From [Eubacterium] saphenum (GTDB lineage Bacteria; Bacillota; Clostridia; Oscillospirales; Ruminococcaceae): a DNA stretch of 18,599 bases. The notes beneath the pieces were generated by a model, which saw only the letters and a list, made by a program, of their open reading frames with translations, ran no database searches and was not told the DNA's origin. The position numbers and the translations under genes were made by a program. Positions within the stretch are counted from its first letter, which is position 1. Each line of letters begins with the position of its first letter. The stretch spans positions 1 to 18,599 of the forward strand of contig SFJQ01000027.1 of the NCBI GenBank assembly GCA_004555855.1. Direction: 5' to 3'. Of the stretch, positions 1 through 6,766 are shown piece after piece.

Positions 1-125
1 ATGTTAGTACAACTAATGCCATTGTTGAACACATCTCGTGTATAATCATCGTTTGCCCACAAGCAGGGACACCAATCTTCTCTGCAGCCCCATTCAAACC
101 AAAATTTAAAAGTATATTTTGCCAT
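1..125 (-). CDS. Partial hypothetical protein, Trp/Cys-rich N-terminus
   Basis: A reading frame starts at the ATG complementary to 123-125 and stays open for 41 codons to the left edge, so only the N-terminus is visible. The start is supported by an AAAGGTGG ribosome binding site four bases upstream. The peptide begins MAKYTFKFWFEWGCREDW and has four Trp and four Cys within its first 40 residues, with two Cys in a CPC pair. It has no signal peptide or membrane segment. I do not recognise a family from this fragment and assign no function. No convincing promoter was found between it and azlD, whose stop lies 60 bp further right on the same strand, so it may be the last gene of the azl transcript. 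Confidence 0.6.
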   Translation of the reverse strand, partial: MAKYTFKFWFEWGCREDWCPCLWANDDYTRDVFNNGISCTN

Positions 126-186
126 AAAACCACCTTTGCAAATTTCAAAATATCTCAAAAAGTGTTGACATTCCCGCCAAGCGCGA

Positions 187-519
187 TTATTGAACAAATC
201 CTGTCAGCTGCATAACAAGCTCCGTGAGGAAAACGCCCGCGCAGGCGCAGACGGCAACCGTGAGCAAGCCGCGCTCGAAAAACGCGAGAACGCACGCAAC
301 CAAAACTCCCGCGGCGGCGCTTATTATGTAGTTTCCGCTGTAAAATACGGCGGGAATTGTCATCGCGCTCAAAACCGCGTAGGGAACGTAGTACAAAAAG
401 TCCAGCAAAAACCGCGACTTGATTTTTTTGCGAAACGCGGCAAGCGGTATCATTCGGATAAGATAGGTCACAATCGCCATTACCGCGACGCTTAAATAAA
501 GGTACGAGGCATCGTTCAT
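187..519 (-). CDS. azlD: AzlD-family branched-chain amino acid transport protein
   Basis: This 110-residue protein is almost entirely hydrophobic, with about four predicted membrane helices. Its size and pattern match AzlD, the small partner of AzlC; the pair exports branched-chain amino acids in characterised bacteria. Diagnostic features are the early YLIRMIPLAAF segment after helix 1, a cluster of basic residues (KKIKSRF), and the YVPYAVLSAMTIPAVF helix. Its ATG overlaps the azlC stop codon by four bases, the usual translationally coupled arrangement for this pair. Length is normal for the family and no damage is seen. It probably depends on the azlC promoter at 1192-1220. If azlC is non-functional (see that entry), this protein would lack its partner. 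Confidence 0.9.
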   Translation of the reverse strand: MNDASYLYLSVAVMAIVTYLIRMIPLAAFRKKIKSRFLLDFLYYVPYAVLSAMTIPAVFYSGNYIISAAAGVLVACVLAFFERGLLTVAVCACAGVFLTELVMQLTGFVQ

Positions 520-1127
520 TGTTCAGCCTCCTCGGTTTTTCTCGGGAACAAAAGTGCAGCGAGAGCCGCCGCGATAACCGTGCAGATTATCACAGAAATT
601 CCCGAAGAAATGCCGTCAAACAGCGGCACATAATAAATCACGCAGCTCAGAAACGCCGCTAAAACCGCCGTAAAAAGCACTCCCCTGCTCTTTTTTGAGG
701 GCGGGATAACGATTGCGATGAACATTCCGTAGATGGCAATTCCCAGCGCGGATTTCACGCCCTCGGGCAGAATTTCCCCCAAAAACGCGCCCGCAGCCGT
801 TCCCGCAGCCCAAAAGATGTACGGAAGCGTAATCAGCCCGTACATATATCTTTTGTCAATTTCACCGCTTTTTCCCGAGGCAACCGCAAAAATTTCGTCC
901 GTTATCCCGAACGCGGAGATTATTCTGTGAAGCAAGTTGTAGCGCCCGTTCAGCTTTTGCGACAGCGACAGGCTCATCAGCGCATAGCGAAGATTTATGA
1001 TAAGCTGCGCCATCGCCATTTCAAGAAAACCTCCGCCAGCGGCTATTATGGTAACTCCGGCAAGCTGTCCCGCAGAGGTCAGATTTGTCATCGAAATCAA
1101 AATCGCCACAAGCGGCGGCAAGCCCAT
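516..1127 (-). CDS. azlC: AzlC-family permease, N-terminally truncated
   Basis: The 203-residue product has the AzlC motif TNLTSAGQ followed by the QLIINLRYALMSLSLSQKL segment and several membrane helices, so the family is clear; the family exports branched-chain amino acids together with AzlD. The N-terminus is odd. Family members usually carry a first helix and about 45 residues before the TSAGQ motif, but here the first in-frame ATG is only 15 residues before it and has no ribosome binding site. A good site (AGAAAAGGG, 1169-1177) instead serves an ATG at 1157-1159 that reads nine codons (MKEKKTSSL) to a stop. A -1 shift at the seven-A run just after that ATG would join it to the permease frame as MKEKK-NKLAVSMGLPP, still about 20-25 residues short of the normal first helix. 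It is either a decaying gene or one with an unusual start. Confidence 0.75.
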   Translation of the reverse strand: MGLPPLVAILISMTNLTSAGQLAGVTIIAAGGGFLEMAMAQLIINLRYALMSLSLSQKLNGRYNLLHRIISAFGITDEIFAVASGKSGEIDKRYMYGLITLPYIFWAAGTAAGAFLGEILPEGVKSALGIAIYGMFIAIVIPPSKKSRGVLFTAVLAAFLSCVIYYVPLFDGISSGISVIICTVIAAALAALLFPRKTEEAEQ

Positions 1128-1191
1128 ACTTACAGCGAGCTTGTTTTTTTCTCTTTCATTTCATCAGTCCCTTTTCTCAGATACGAATATA

Positions 1192-1220
1192 ATTATACAC
1201 CTTTGTGCAATTTTTGTCAA
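1192..1220 (-). promoter_or_regulatory. Sigma-A promoter of azlCD
   Basis: Reading on the minus strand, TTGACA (1215-1220), a 17-bp spacer and TATAAT (1192-1197) form a full consensus promoter. It lies just upstream of the azlC ribosome binding site and points toward azlCD. It is divergent from the comEA-like promoter, with the two -35 boxes 36 bp apart. Confidence 0.8.
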
Positions 1221-1256
1221 TATGTTAAGATTTTTGAATACCATTTGGGAAAGAAA

Positions 1257-1285
1257 TTGACATTTGAGGAATTTTGTGGTAAAAT
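1257..1285 (+). promoter_or_regulatory. Sigma-A promoter of the comEA-like gene
   Basis: TTGACA (1257-1262), a 17-bp spacer and TAAAAT (1280-1285) lie 31 bp before the ATG of the ComEA-like gene. Only one base departs from consensus. Confidence 0.8.
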
Positions 1286-1316
1286 AAATGTAGAAATTTG
1301 GAAAGGGGGCACGAAA

Positions 1317-1832
1317 ATGCACGAAAAATCCGACAAAGCCGCGTTTTTTATCAAGACGGCAATACGCGTGGTTTTGGGCGCGCTGATTGTGATGGTGTTC
1401 ATCAGAAACGCGTTCCCTGACGTTAAGCAAGCCGTGGTGCTGGAAGACGCGGGCGTTTCCTCCGGATACGGTTCATCTGAAATCACGGACAGCTCAACCG
1501 AAAACGCTTCTTCAGGCAGCTCCGTTCCCGACAGATTTGTTCCCGTTGAACCGAACGAAAATCCCGAAAGCAGCGCGGTTTCGCTGCCCGATAAGAACGA
1601 GGTTTTTGAAGCGTCAAGCGCTCCCGAAAAGCAGATTACCGCTAAAATCAACATAAACACGGCTCCCGCAGGCGAGCTTGTGAAGTTGAACGGAATAGGC
1701 GAAACCAAAGCCGCCGCTATCGTCAAATACCGCAGCGAAAACGGCGGGTTCAAGAGCATTGAAGAAATCGTAAACGTTTCGGGTATCGGCGAGAAAACGC
1801 TGGAAAATATCCGCGATTTTATCACGGTTTAG
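1317..1832 (+). CDS. ComEA-like helix-hairpin-helix DNA-binding protein
   Basis: The 171-residue protein has a short basic N-terminus, one membrane helix (about residues 11-31), a Ser/Glu/Pro-rich low-complexity linker (about 40-107) and a C-terminal pair of helix-hairpin-helix motifs (about 109-171). The last region has the ININTAPAGELVKLNGIGETKAAAIVKYR and VSGIGEKTLENI-type signatures of ComEA. ComEA is a membrane-anchored receptor that binds double-stranded DNA outside the cell for uptake in natural transformation. This member lacks the SLBB domain seen in Bacillus ComEA. The start at 1317 was chosen because an AAAGGGGG ribosome binding site lies eight bases upstream; the frame stays open further left but only antisense to azlC. 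dprA, another transformation gene, begins about 520 bp downstream. comEC and comF are not in the window. Confidence 0.85.
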   Translation: MHEKSDKAAFFIKTAIRVVLGALIVMVFIRNAFPDVKQAVVLEDAGVSSGYGSSEITDSSTENASSGSSVPDRFVPVEPNENPESSAVSLPDKNEVFEASSAPEKQITAKININTAPAGELVKLNGIGETKAAAIVKYRSENGGFKSIEEIVNVSGIGEKTLENIRDFITV

Positions 1833-1861
1833 GTTTTTCGGGATATTTCGGATAAATACAC

Positions 1862-1890
1862 TTGATTTTTTTGTTGAAATATGTTATAAT
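1862..1890 (+). promoter_or_regulatory. Sigma-A promoter upstream of the kinase remnant
   Basis: TTGATT (1862-1867), a 17-bp spacer and TATAAT (1885-1890) precede the kinase remnant. It may be the original kinase promoter. It is the only clear promoter before dprA and the first MATE gene, so it may now drive them through the remnant. Confidence 0.6.
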
Positions 1891-1963
1891 AAAGCCAAAT
1901 TTAAAAGTATCAAGCGATTTGTTGAAGTAAAAAATGGAATAATCACTTGTTTTTCAGTCGTCG

Positions 1964-2332
1964 GTGAGCTTCTGCAGCGAATATCCCATCTCAATTATGT
2001 GCGCTACGCAGAGAGTTGTCCACAGCCCGAAAATCCACACATTCGACTCGGTTATCTACAACTCCAAAGAGGACAAATTCTACGAGAAAGAGCCGTATCG
2101 CAATATCGAGGTTGTCGACCGTATCGGAAGCGGCGACGCGTATATTTCGGGAGTGCTTGCGGGACTGCTTTCAAGCAATCTCTCCTGCGAAACCGTGCTG
2201 AAATATGGCAACGCGACATGTTCAGTCAAGAACACGATTGTAGGCGACCTGCCGTCGTCCGACCTCAAGGAAATCAAGCGCATTATAGATGAACACAACT
2301 CAACCGGTCCTCAGACCGAAATGAACCGCTAA
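1964..2332 (+). pseudogene. 3' remnant of 2-keto-3-deoxygluconate kinase (PfkB family)
   Basis: About 115 residues match the C-terminal third of PfkB-family 2-keto-3-deoxygluconate kinases, which phosphorylate KDG in uronate and pectin breakdown. The segment ATQRVVHSPKIHTFDSVIY, then VVDRIGSGDAY (PfkB signature 2, holding the catalytic Asp in GSGD) and the closing GDLPSSDLKEI and GPQTEMNR are all intact. The other two thirds of a roughly 340-residue enzyme, including the N-terminal substrate-binding half, is missing: the kinase frame runs back into a TAA near 1940. The only start codon upstream is a GTG at 1964 without a ribosome binding site. The surviving part has no frameshift, which suggests a recent large 5' deletion. 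A PfkB C-terminal third alone is not expected to be active. Confidence 0.85.
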
Positions 2333-2356
2333 AATACCCGTTTGGGAGGAATTATT

Positions 2357-3292
2357 TTGTCCGAAACAGCCGAAGCAAGCTCCGTGGAAATCTGGTTGTG
2401 GCTGCTGATGGTTATGTCGCCGCACAACCCGAAAACCACGCTGATTTTGTCGCAGTACGATTACAACGCAAAAGCTGCCGCCCAAGCTGTCCGCGATGGA
2501 GAAATTCCTTTTCTTTCGGAAGAAGAACAGCGCAGGGCTGCCGAAATCAGAAGCGGCGCTGTGCAAAGCGTGCTGGCGGTTTGCGAGGAAAACGCAGTCG
2601 ATATCATCACGCTTGACGATGAAAGATACCCGAAACTGCTCAGAAATATCGAAAATCCGCCTATCGTGCTGTTTTGCGCGGGAGATATCGGCGGGCTTGA
2701 CGAAGCGTTCACGCTTTCGGTTGTCGGAACGAGATTTGCTTCGGATTACGGCTATTCCGTGACGAAATCGCTTGTTTCTTCCCTAACGAAGCTCGGCGCT
2801 GTGATAACAAGCGGGCTTGCGGTCGGGCTGGATTCTGCCGCGCACAAGGCTTGTCTTGACGCGGGCGGACGGACAATCGGCGTCTGCGGGTGCGGAATTT
2901 TGGTGGATTACCCCAAGGGACACGGCGAATTGAAACGAAAAATCGTTGAACAAGGCGGCGCGGTTATAAGCGAGCTTTTGCCTTTTGCAAAGCCATCGGG
3001 CGGCTATTTTCAGCACAGAAACCGCATAATCTCGGGACTTTCCGAGGGTACGCTGGTTCTGGAGGCGGGCGAAATCAGCGGCTGTTTGCTGACAGCGCAG
3101 CACGCTCTCGAGCAAGGTCGAGAAGTTTTTGCCGTTCCTCCGCACAACATTTTAGACGCACGTTTTGCGGGAACTTCGGCGCTTATTCGCGATGGGGCAA
3201 CGCCCGTGTTCAGCTATATCGATATCGTGAGAACGCTGATGAATAACGGCAGCGCGAGCGATTATCTGAGAAAAATTCTCGGTGAAAACTAG
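2357..3292 (+). CDS. dprA: DNA processing protein DprA/Smf
   Basis: The 311-residue protein has the DprA Rossmann-fold core in order: PPIVLFCAGD, SVVGTRFASDYG, ITSGLAVGLDSAAHKA, then YFQHRNRIISGLSEG and LLTAQHALEQGREVFAVP. DprA binds incoming single-stranded DNA and loads RecA during natural transformation. The start is the TTG at 2357, seven bases after a GGGAGG ribosome binding site. It has a helical N-terminal region but no room for the C-terminal winged-helix domain found in many longer DprA proteins; its length is close to that of Bacillus DprA. It is not followed by topA, a frequent neighbour, but by a MATE gene starting 49 bp downstream with no terminator between. No separate promoter is obvious; transcription may come from 1862-1890. 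Confidence 0.93.
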   Translation: MSETAEASSVEIWLWLLMVMSPHNPKTTLILSQYDYNAKAAAQAVRDGEIPFLSEEEQRRAAEIRSGAVQSVLAVCEENAVDIITLDDERYPKLLRNIENPPIVLFCAGDIGGLDEAFTLSVVGTRFASDYGYSVTKSLVSSLTKLGAVITSGLAVGLDSAAHKACLDAGGRTIGVCGCGILVDYPKGHGELKRKIVEQGGAVISELLPFAKPSGGYFQHRNRIISGLSEGTLVLEAGEISGCLLTAQHALEQGREVFAVPPHNILDARFAGTSALIRDGATPVFSYIDIVRTLMNNGSASDYLRKILGEN

Positions 3293-3341
3293 TGAAAACG
3301 GCGGGGGAAACTCCGACTTAACTACTGAAAAGGATAGAAAG

Positions 3342-4736
3342 ATGTCGGAAAATGTAAAAGAAAACCCGCTGGGCGTTGAGCCTGTCGGGAAACTGATGGT
3401 GAAATTTGCCGTGCCGAGCATAATCGCGATGCTTGTCGGCGCGCTTTACAACATTATTGACCAGCTTTTCATCGGGCAGGCTGTCGGACTTTTGGGAAAC
3501 TCCGCGACAAACGTTGCCTTTCCGTTTTCAACGTCCTGTATTGCGCTGGCGCTGCTCTTCGGAATAGGCGGTGCGTCCTGCTTTAACCTCGCGATGGGCA
3601 AGGGCGAAACCGAAAAAGCGCCGCTTTTCATCGGAAATTCCGTCACAATGCTCTCGGTCTGCGGAGTGATTTTGTCGGCAGTCACGCTCGTCTTCCTCAC
3701 GCCGCTTCTGAGGCTGTTCGGTTCACCCGACGACGTTCTCCCCTACGCGCAGGACTATGTGCAAATCTCCGCGTTCGGCTTTCCGTTCCTCATTTTATCA
3801 ACCGGCGGCGGACACTTAATCCGCGCAGACGGAAGCCCGCGTATGACGATGTTCTGCAACCTCATCGGCGCTGTCATCAACACAATTCTGGACGCGATTT
3901 TCGTGCTTGGGCTTGGCTGGGGAATGAAAGGCGCGGCGCTCGCGACAATTATCGGGCAAATAGTTTCAACTGTCATCGTTATCGCGTATCTTTTTCGGTT
4001 TAAAACGGTAAAGCTCTCCCTGCGCCACTTTAAGATAAATCTTCTGGTAACTCTGAGGATTGCCTCAATCGGAATGGCTTCGTTTTTCAATCAAATCGCG
4101 ATGATGGTCGTGCAGATTGTCCTCAACAACTCGCTGAAGGATTACGGCGCGCTCTCGGCTTACGGTGACGCAATTCCGCTTGCGTGCGCGGGAATTGTGA
4201 TGAAAGTAAATCAGGTGATTTTCTCCGTGGTAATCGGTCTTGGACAAGGCTCTCAGCCAATTGAGAGCTTCAACTACGGCGCGCGGAAATACGACAGGGT
4301 GCGAAAAGCGTATATGCTCGCGCTCGGACTTGCCGCAGCGATTTCGGTTGCTTCGTTTGTTGCGTACCAGCTTTTCCCGCGGGAAATTCTGGCGCTTTTC
4401 GGGAGTGACGAGCCGGAAATTTACTTTGAATTTGGCGAAAGATTTTTCCGTATTTTCCTGCTTCTGACGCCGCTCGTCTGCATTCAGCCCGTAACCGCGA
4501 CCTTCTTCACCTCAATAGGAAAGCCGATTAAGGGCATTTTCCTGTCGCTCACAAGACAGATTATTTTCTTTTTGCCGCTGCTGATTGTACTGCCGATGTT
4601 CTTCGGAATTGACGGAATTTTGTACACGGGACCTGTCGCGGATTTGATTTCCGCAGCAGCCGCGGTTTTGATGGCATTTCTCGAGTTTAAGGCAATGCGA
4701 AAGCTTGAAAAAAGCGGATTTCCCGACAAGAAGTAA
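3342..4736 (+). CDS. MATE-family efflux transporter (first copy)
   Basis: The 464-residue protein has about twelve membrane helices and the opening pattern of MATE proteins (PVGKLMVKFAVPSIIAMLVGALYNIIDQLFIG), with the second-repeat motif FNQIAMMVVQIVLN and the QGSQPIESFNYGA loop. MATE proteins export drugs or metabolites using a sodium or proton gradient; the substrate cannot be told from sequence. The ATG at 3342 has an AAAAGGA ribosome binding site seven bases upstream and gives a normal N-terminus; an in-frame GTG at 3282 would add 20 polar residues overlapping dprA and is less likely. It ends at a strong bidirectional terminator. A second, clearly different MATE gene lies at 6767. Confidence 0.93.
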   Translation: MSENVKENPLGVEPVGKLMVKFAVPSIIAMLVGALYNIIDQLFIGQAVGLLGNSATNVAFPFSTSCIALALLFGIGGASCFNLAMGKGETEKAPLFIGNSVTMLSVCGVILSAVTLVFLTPLLRLFGSPDDVLPYAQDYVQISAFGFPFLILSTGGGHLIRADGSPRMTMFCNLIGAVINTILDAIFVLGLGWGMKGAALATIIGQIVSTVIVIAYLFRFKTVKLSLRHFKINLLVTLRIASIGMASFFNQIAMMVVQIVLNNSLKDYGALSAYGDAIPLACAGIVMKVNQVIFSVVIGLGQGSQPIESFNYGARKYDRVRKAYMLALGLAAAISVASFVAYQLFPREILALFGSDEPEIYFEFGERFFRIFLLLTPLVCIQPVTATFFTSIGKPIKGIFLSLTRQIIFFLPLLIVLPMFFGIDGILYTGPVADLISAAAAVLMAFLEFKAMRKLEKSGFPDKK

Positions 4737-4749
4737 AATTGCACAAAAA

Positions 4750-4785
4750 CACCGGCGAAGAAAAACCCCGCCGGTGATTTTTTTT
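4750..4785. terminator. Bidirectional terminator between MATE and KAP genes
   Basis: A perfect 8-bp stem, CACCGGCG (4750-4757) with CGCCGGTG (4769-4776), is followed on the plus strand by eight T (4778-4785). On the minus strand the same stem is followed by five T. It separates the two convergent genes. Confidence 0.9.
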
Positions 4786-4792
4786 ATTAAAT

Positions 4793-6580
4793 TTAGTTGA
4801 GGATAGTCGGCTGCTCGTGAACCCTGACGGTTTCGATAGCCTTTTCCATCACATCGATGATGATTTTCTTAATTCCCTCGCTGTCCTTAACGGCAAATTC
4901 TCCGACATAATCGTAGTCCATACTCAGCTTTTTGCCCGAGAAGCTGCTTTCGGCTTTTCTTCCGAGATTGAGCGGGTCGGTTCCGAGAGTGTCAAACATA
5001 ATGTCGTTCTTGCAGTATTTCCACAAATCATCTTCAACAGGCGCATTTGCGGGCGCTTTGGTCAGATTCTTAACCATAAACTTAACAACGCGCGTGTTCT
5101 TAATCGTGTGTCTTATTGAATATACAACCGAGAACTCGAAGCCTGCGTAAGCCTTGAACGCCGAATATCCGCACGCTTCCGTGGTACCGCTCTGATAGAA
5201 CGGCTGGAAGTAAACGCTGTTCTTATAGTGAGATTTAAGCTCGGCGTTAATGCTGTCAACAAGTCTGCGGTTTTCGTCCTGCTTATCCTCGTCATTGGAA
5301 ACAATCATATTGCCAACGGAGGTTACGGTTGCCTCTCTGATAACAGTACGCAGAATTTCATCATCGGAAACATTGTCGTAATAGCCCGCACGGATTGCTC
5401 TCTGGAAGTGCGGCGTGAATTTGCGAACTCTTCTGAGCATTTCCTCGTCGATTTTGCCATCTTCGTCCGTGAACACGGTACGCATAATCTCAGCGTTGCC
5501 GCGCAGCTCCTCATCGTTCATAAATACGGTAAGCGAGTTTGCGTCAAGCAGGCTGCTGGACGAAAGCAGGAACCAGTACAGCTTTTCAAAGCTGGTTTGC
5601 AGGCAAATTACCGCAAACAAAGCGCGCTGTCTGGAAATCTTGCTGATTGCCGGCTCTGAGGAGGACTTTGTTTCGCCTCTTGCAAGAGCTTCCTTTTCGG
5701 CATTTTCGGTTTCGATATCAATAGTGGCGTCAAGCAGGCGGAATGTGTTGAACAGACGCTTCATAGCGCGGGGATTGAAGCCTATGGAGTTTCCGATAAG
5801 GCTCATAAACAGATTGATATCGTTCTTTTTAAGGATAGTTTCGTCCCAGGAGTCAAATTCATCTCTGACGAACTTCTCGATGTTGTATTTTTCAACGGGA
5901 ACGTTAAACGGAAGCTGAATCATCTTATCAAAGAAATCTCTGCCGTCGGTCATTCCGTATTTCTGGCGAACGCCCTCGTTTACGGTATTGCTGTTCACCG
6001 CAAGAACAAACACGCACTTTTTACAGTCGATGAACATTTTCAGATACTCAAGCAAATCAACTGCCTTAACGGGCTGCAAACGGTCAAGGTCATCGATAAA
6101 GAAAACAATTCTGTCGCTGCCGGTATCACGGAGCTTCTGGTCAACCGCTGCCTGGAACTCGTTCTTGAGCGCACGGATTTCATCAACAACCGCGCATGCG
6201 TCTTCAGCCTTGCGGGGTTTTTCGGCAATGCTGGAAAACAGGTTCATAACGTTGCGGAAATGAGCGCCGCCCTCGTTAAGCTCCTTGATGAGAAGCGAGA
6301 TTACGGAAAACGTAAGCCCGACGTTAAACTGCGAGGACTGCCACGCATTAATGCCGATAACGGTGATATTTTTCTCCACCAGCTTCTCACTTATCATTTT
6401 CAGCATACTTGTACGTCCGCTTCCGCCGCTTCCCTGAATGGAAATCGTCATCGGAGTATCGCAGCTCCCGATGTATCCGCAAAGACCGTCTATGTATGCT
6501 TCGGTGGAAAAACTGTCCTCCGCGCCGCCTGAAATCGGCAAATCAGACTTTCCGAAACATTTGTTCTCAAAATCGCTCAT
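4793..6580 (-). CDS. KAP-family P-loop NTPase with Arg in Walker A
   Basis: The 595-residue protein carries a KAP-type ATPase core. Walker A is at residues 50-57, GSGGSGRT, where the usual GK[ST] Lys is Arg56 (codon CGT). An INAWQ segment (about 78-81) follows, as in KAP proteins (FNAW). Walker B is at about 158-167, IVFFIDDLDR, then FVLAVNSNTV in the sensor region. The family is named for Kidins220/ARMS and PifA; PifA of plasmid F blocks phage T7. No membrane helices are obvious, although many KAP proteins have an inserted pair. The region after about 450 is unassigned, with aromatic-rich segments around SVYFQPFYQS. The start at 6580 was chosen because a good AAAGGAG site lies nine bases upstream; the frame could extend 26 codons further without such a site. 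It is transcribed alone. A defence role is possible but not shown here. Confidence 0.85.
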   Translation of the reverse strand: MSDFENKCFGKSDLPISGGAEDSFSTEAYIDGLCGYIGSCDTPMTISIQGSGGSGRTSMLKMISEKLVEKNITVIGINAWQSSQFNVGLTFSVISLLIKELNEGGAHFRNVMNLFSSIAEKPRKAEDACAVVDEIRALKNEFQAAVDQKLRDTGSDRIVFFIDDLDRLQPVKAVDLLEYLKMFIDCKKCVFVLAVNSNTVNEGVRQKYGMTDGRDFFDKMIQLPFNVPVEKYNIEKFVRDEFDSWDETILKKNDINLFMSLIGNSIGFNPRAMKRLFNTFRLLDATIDIETENAEKEALARGETKSSSEPAISKISRQRALFAVICLQTSFEKLYWFLLSSSSLLDANSLTVFMNDEELRGNAEIMRTVFTDEDGKIDEEMLRRVRKFTPHFQRAIRAGYYDNVSDDEILRTVIREATVTSVGNMIVSNDEDKQDENRRLVDSINAELKSHYKNSVYFQPFYQSGTTEACGYSAFKAYAGFEFSVVYSIRHTIKNTRVVKFMVKNLTKAPANAPVEDDLWKYCKNDIMFDTLGTDPLNLGRKAESSFSGKKLSMDYDYVGEFAVKDSEGIKKIIIDVMEKAIETVRVHEQPTILN

Positions 6581-6616
6581 TGGCAAAAACTCCTTTTCCA
6601 AAATTTTGATACACTT

Positions 6617-6645
6617 ATTATACCTCTTTTTTAAGAATTTGTCAA
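6617..6645 (-). promoter_or_regulatory. Sigma-A promoter of the KAP gene
   Basis: On the minus strand, TTGACA (6640-6645), a 17-bp spacer and TATAAT (6617-6622) form a perfect consensus promoter about 37 bp before the ATG. Confidence 0.85.
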
Positions 6646-6705
6646 GCAATTTCCACAAAAAGAAAAAAATTTGTGCAAAAAGTCAAAAGGATAATTTCGC
6701 GTTGA

Positions 6706-6734
6706 TTGACAAAAACGTGCAAAACTGGTATAAT
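6706..6734 (+). promoter_or_regulatory. Sigma-A promoter of the second MATE gene
   Basis: TTGACA (6706-6711), a 17-bp spacer and TATAAT (6729-6734) form a perfect consensus promoter 32 bp before the ATG. It is divergent from the KAP promoter; the -35 boxes are 60 bp apart. Confidence 0.85.
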
Positions 6735-6766
6735 AATATGTAGAAAATAACGAAAGAAGCGATATT

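Noticed and set aside
165..193. Possible plus-strand promoter, TTGACA with a 17-bp spacer and TATTGA
   Set aside because: The -10 box is poor and it would read into the antisense of azlD with no gene to serve.
927..1316. Upstream extension of the comEA-like frame
   Set aside because: The frame is open by chance across the antisense of azlC. The promoter at 1257-1285 and ribosome binding site at 1302-1309 fix the start at 1317.
97..1911. The 14-base word AAATTTAAAAGTAT near 103 and near 1899
   Set aside because: Both copies sit in AT-rich DNA and the similarity does not extend beyond the word, so it is probably chance.
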